DNA of 6,495 bases from UBA8752 sp964223495. Its GTDB lineage: Bacteria > Bacteroidota > Bacteroidia > Flavobacteriales_D > Sanyastnellaceae. Location: contig CAXQGL010000050.1 in NCBI GenBank assembly GCA_964223495.1, positions 1 to 6,495 on the forward strand, written 5' to 3'. The position numbers and the translations under genes were made by a program. Of this stretch, positions 5,770-6,495 are shown one piece after another. The stretch's first letter is position 1. Each line of letters begins with the position of its first letter. The notes beneath the pieces are model-generated. The model ran no database searches, was not told the origin of the DNA, and saw only the letters and a program-made list of their open reading frames with translations.

Positions 5770-6495
5770 ATGCTAGATGAACAACCGCTCCCTTTTCTGA
5801 TGAACGAAGAGTCAGAGGACCACGTGACGATCCCGCTGCTCAGTTCGGAGGACGAGGCAGCCATGGAACGTGAGGATACCCCGGAGGCATTGGCCATCCT
5901 TCCCTTGCGCAATACCGTGCTTTTTCCAGGTGTGGTGTTGCCGATCAATGTCGGGAGGGACCAAAGCCTCCAGTTGCTCAAGGAGGCGCACAAGGGCGGC
6001 AGTGACATCGGGGTCATGACGCAGCAGGACGCCGAGATCGAGAATCCGGAGGGCCAAGACCTACACGACATCGGTACGGTGGCCAGGATTGTCAAAATGC
6101 TGCGCATGCCGGACGGCTCGAATACGGTCATCATCCAAGGCAAGCGCCGCTGTCGTATGGGAGCGGTGCTCGAGACGGAGCCCTACCTCCGTGCCAAGGT
6201 TTCTCCCTTCCCGGATGAGGAGGAGGAATGGAGCGACACCGAGCGCGAGGCGCTCCAGCAGAGCTTGCAGGAGATGAGCATGGAGGTGATCCAGAACAGT
6301 CCGAACATTCCGTCCGAGGCAGCGATCGCCATCAAGAACATCGATTCCCTCCGGTTCCTGGTCCACTTCATCGCATCGAACATGAATGCGGAGAAGGAGC
6401 AGAAACAGGACCTGCTCCAGATTCCGGGTCTGAAGGCGCGTGTCGAGAAGGTCATGGAGCTGATGGGCGAGGAATTGAAGGTGCTCGAATTGAAG
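5770..6495 (+). CDS. lon: ATP-dependent protease Lon, N-terminal part (runs off the right edge)
   Basis: The frame is open from the ATG at 5770 to the last base, giving 242 codons of a protein that normally has about 800 residues. A short acidic leader (IPLLSSEDEAAME at 21-33) is typical of Bacteroidota Lon. The Lon N-terminal substrate-recognition domain follows: LPLRNTVLFPGVVLPI at 44-59, IGTVARIVKMLRMPDG at 101-116, TVIIQGKRR at 119-127. A helical segment to 242 leads toward the AAA+ domain. The ATPase Walker motifs and the Ser-Lys protease dyad lie outside the window. Lon degrades misfolded and specific regulatory proteins in the cytoplasm. Other in-frame starts are GTG 5761 and ATG 5800; none has a Shine-Dalgarno site, so the choice of 5770 is tentative. 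The 70 bases after the glmU-like gene hold no convincing terminator or promoter, so read-through is possible. Confidence 0.95.
   Translation, partial: MLDEQPLPFLMNEESEDHVTIPLLSSEDEAAMEREDTPEALAILPLRNTVLFPGVVLPINVGRDQSLQLLKEAHKGGSDIGVMTQQDAEIENPEGQDLHDIGTVARIVKMLRMPDGSNTVIIQGKRRCRMGAVLETEPYLRAKVSPFPDEEEEWSDTEREALQQSLQEMSMEVIQNSPNIPSEAAIAIKNIDSLRFLVHFIASNMNAEKEQKQDLLQIPGLKARVEKVMELMGEELKVLELK

Overview
The window looks like chromosomal DNA of a member of the Bacteroidota, most likely a Flavobacteriales-like marine or aquatic lineage with a fairly high G+C content for the phylum (judged by eye). The reasons are: an ECF sigma factor and a MerR/cobalamin-domain regulator that both have typical Bacteroidota sequences; a GlmU-like protein of the Bacteroidota type; a large secreted protein with a choice-of-anchor L domain; almost no Shine-Dalgarno sites; and promoter-like TTTG...TAnnTTTG elements. 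There are five protein genes and no RNA genes, insertion sequences, CRISPR arrays or phage genes.

Minus strand, right to left. A CarH/LitR-type MerR regulator (3587-4486) is followed by a 148-base region rich in short inverted repeats, then an ECF sigma factor (2908-3417). A strong terminator (2835-2868) comes next, and then a giant secreted protein that starts at 2803 and runs off the left edge after 934 codons. The giant protein has a signal peptide, a choice-of-anchor L domain, a Calx-beta-like domain, six tandem Ig/PKD-like repeats of about 80 residues, and the start of a classical PKD domain. Because it is open at the window edge, it is easily missed by ORF callers that require a stop codon.

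Plus strand. A GlmU-family left-handed beta-helix protein (4572-5699) is divergent from the MerR gene. It is followed after 70 bases by the first 242 codons of the ATP-dependent protease Lon (5770 to the right edge).

How they may work together. The MerR protein keeps the Wx9EH adenosylcobalamin-cap motif and the cobalamin-ligand histidine, so it is a plausible B12-dependent light or cobalamin sensor. It lies directly upstream of the ECF gene on the same strand. The promoter region of the ECF gene carries a perfect 8-bp palindrome and four GAACA/TGTTC boxes, and the same box occurs as an inverted pair in the MerR-glmU divergent region. The inferred circuit is MerR controlling itself and the ECF sigma factor. 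The adhesin behind the terminator, with no recognisable housekeeping promoter, is a candidate downstream output. That last link is inference. The glmU-like and lon genes look like ordinary housekeeping neighbours.
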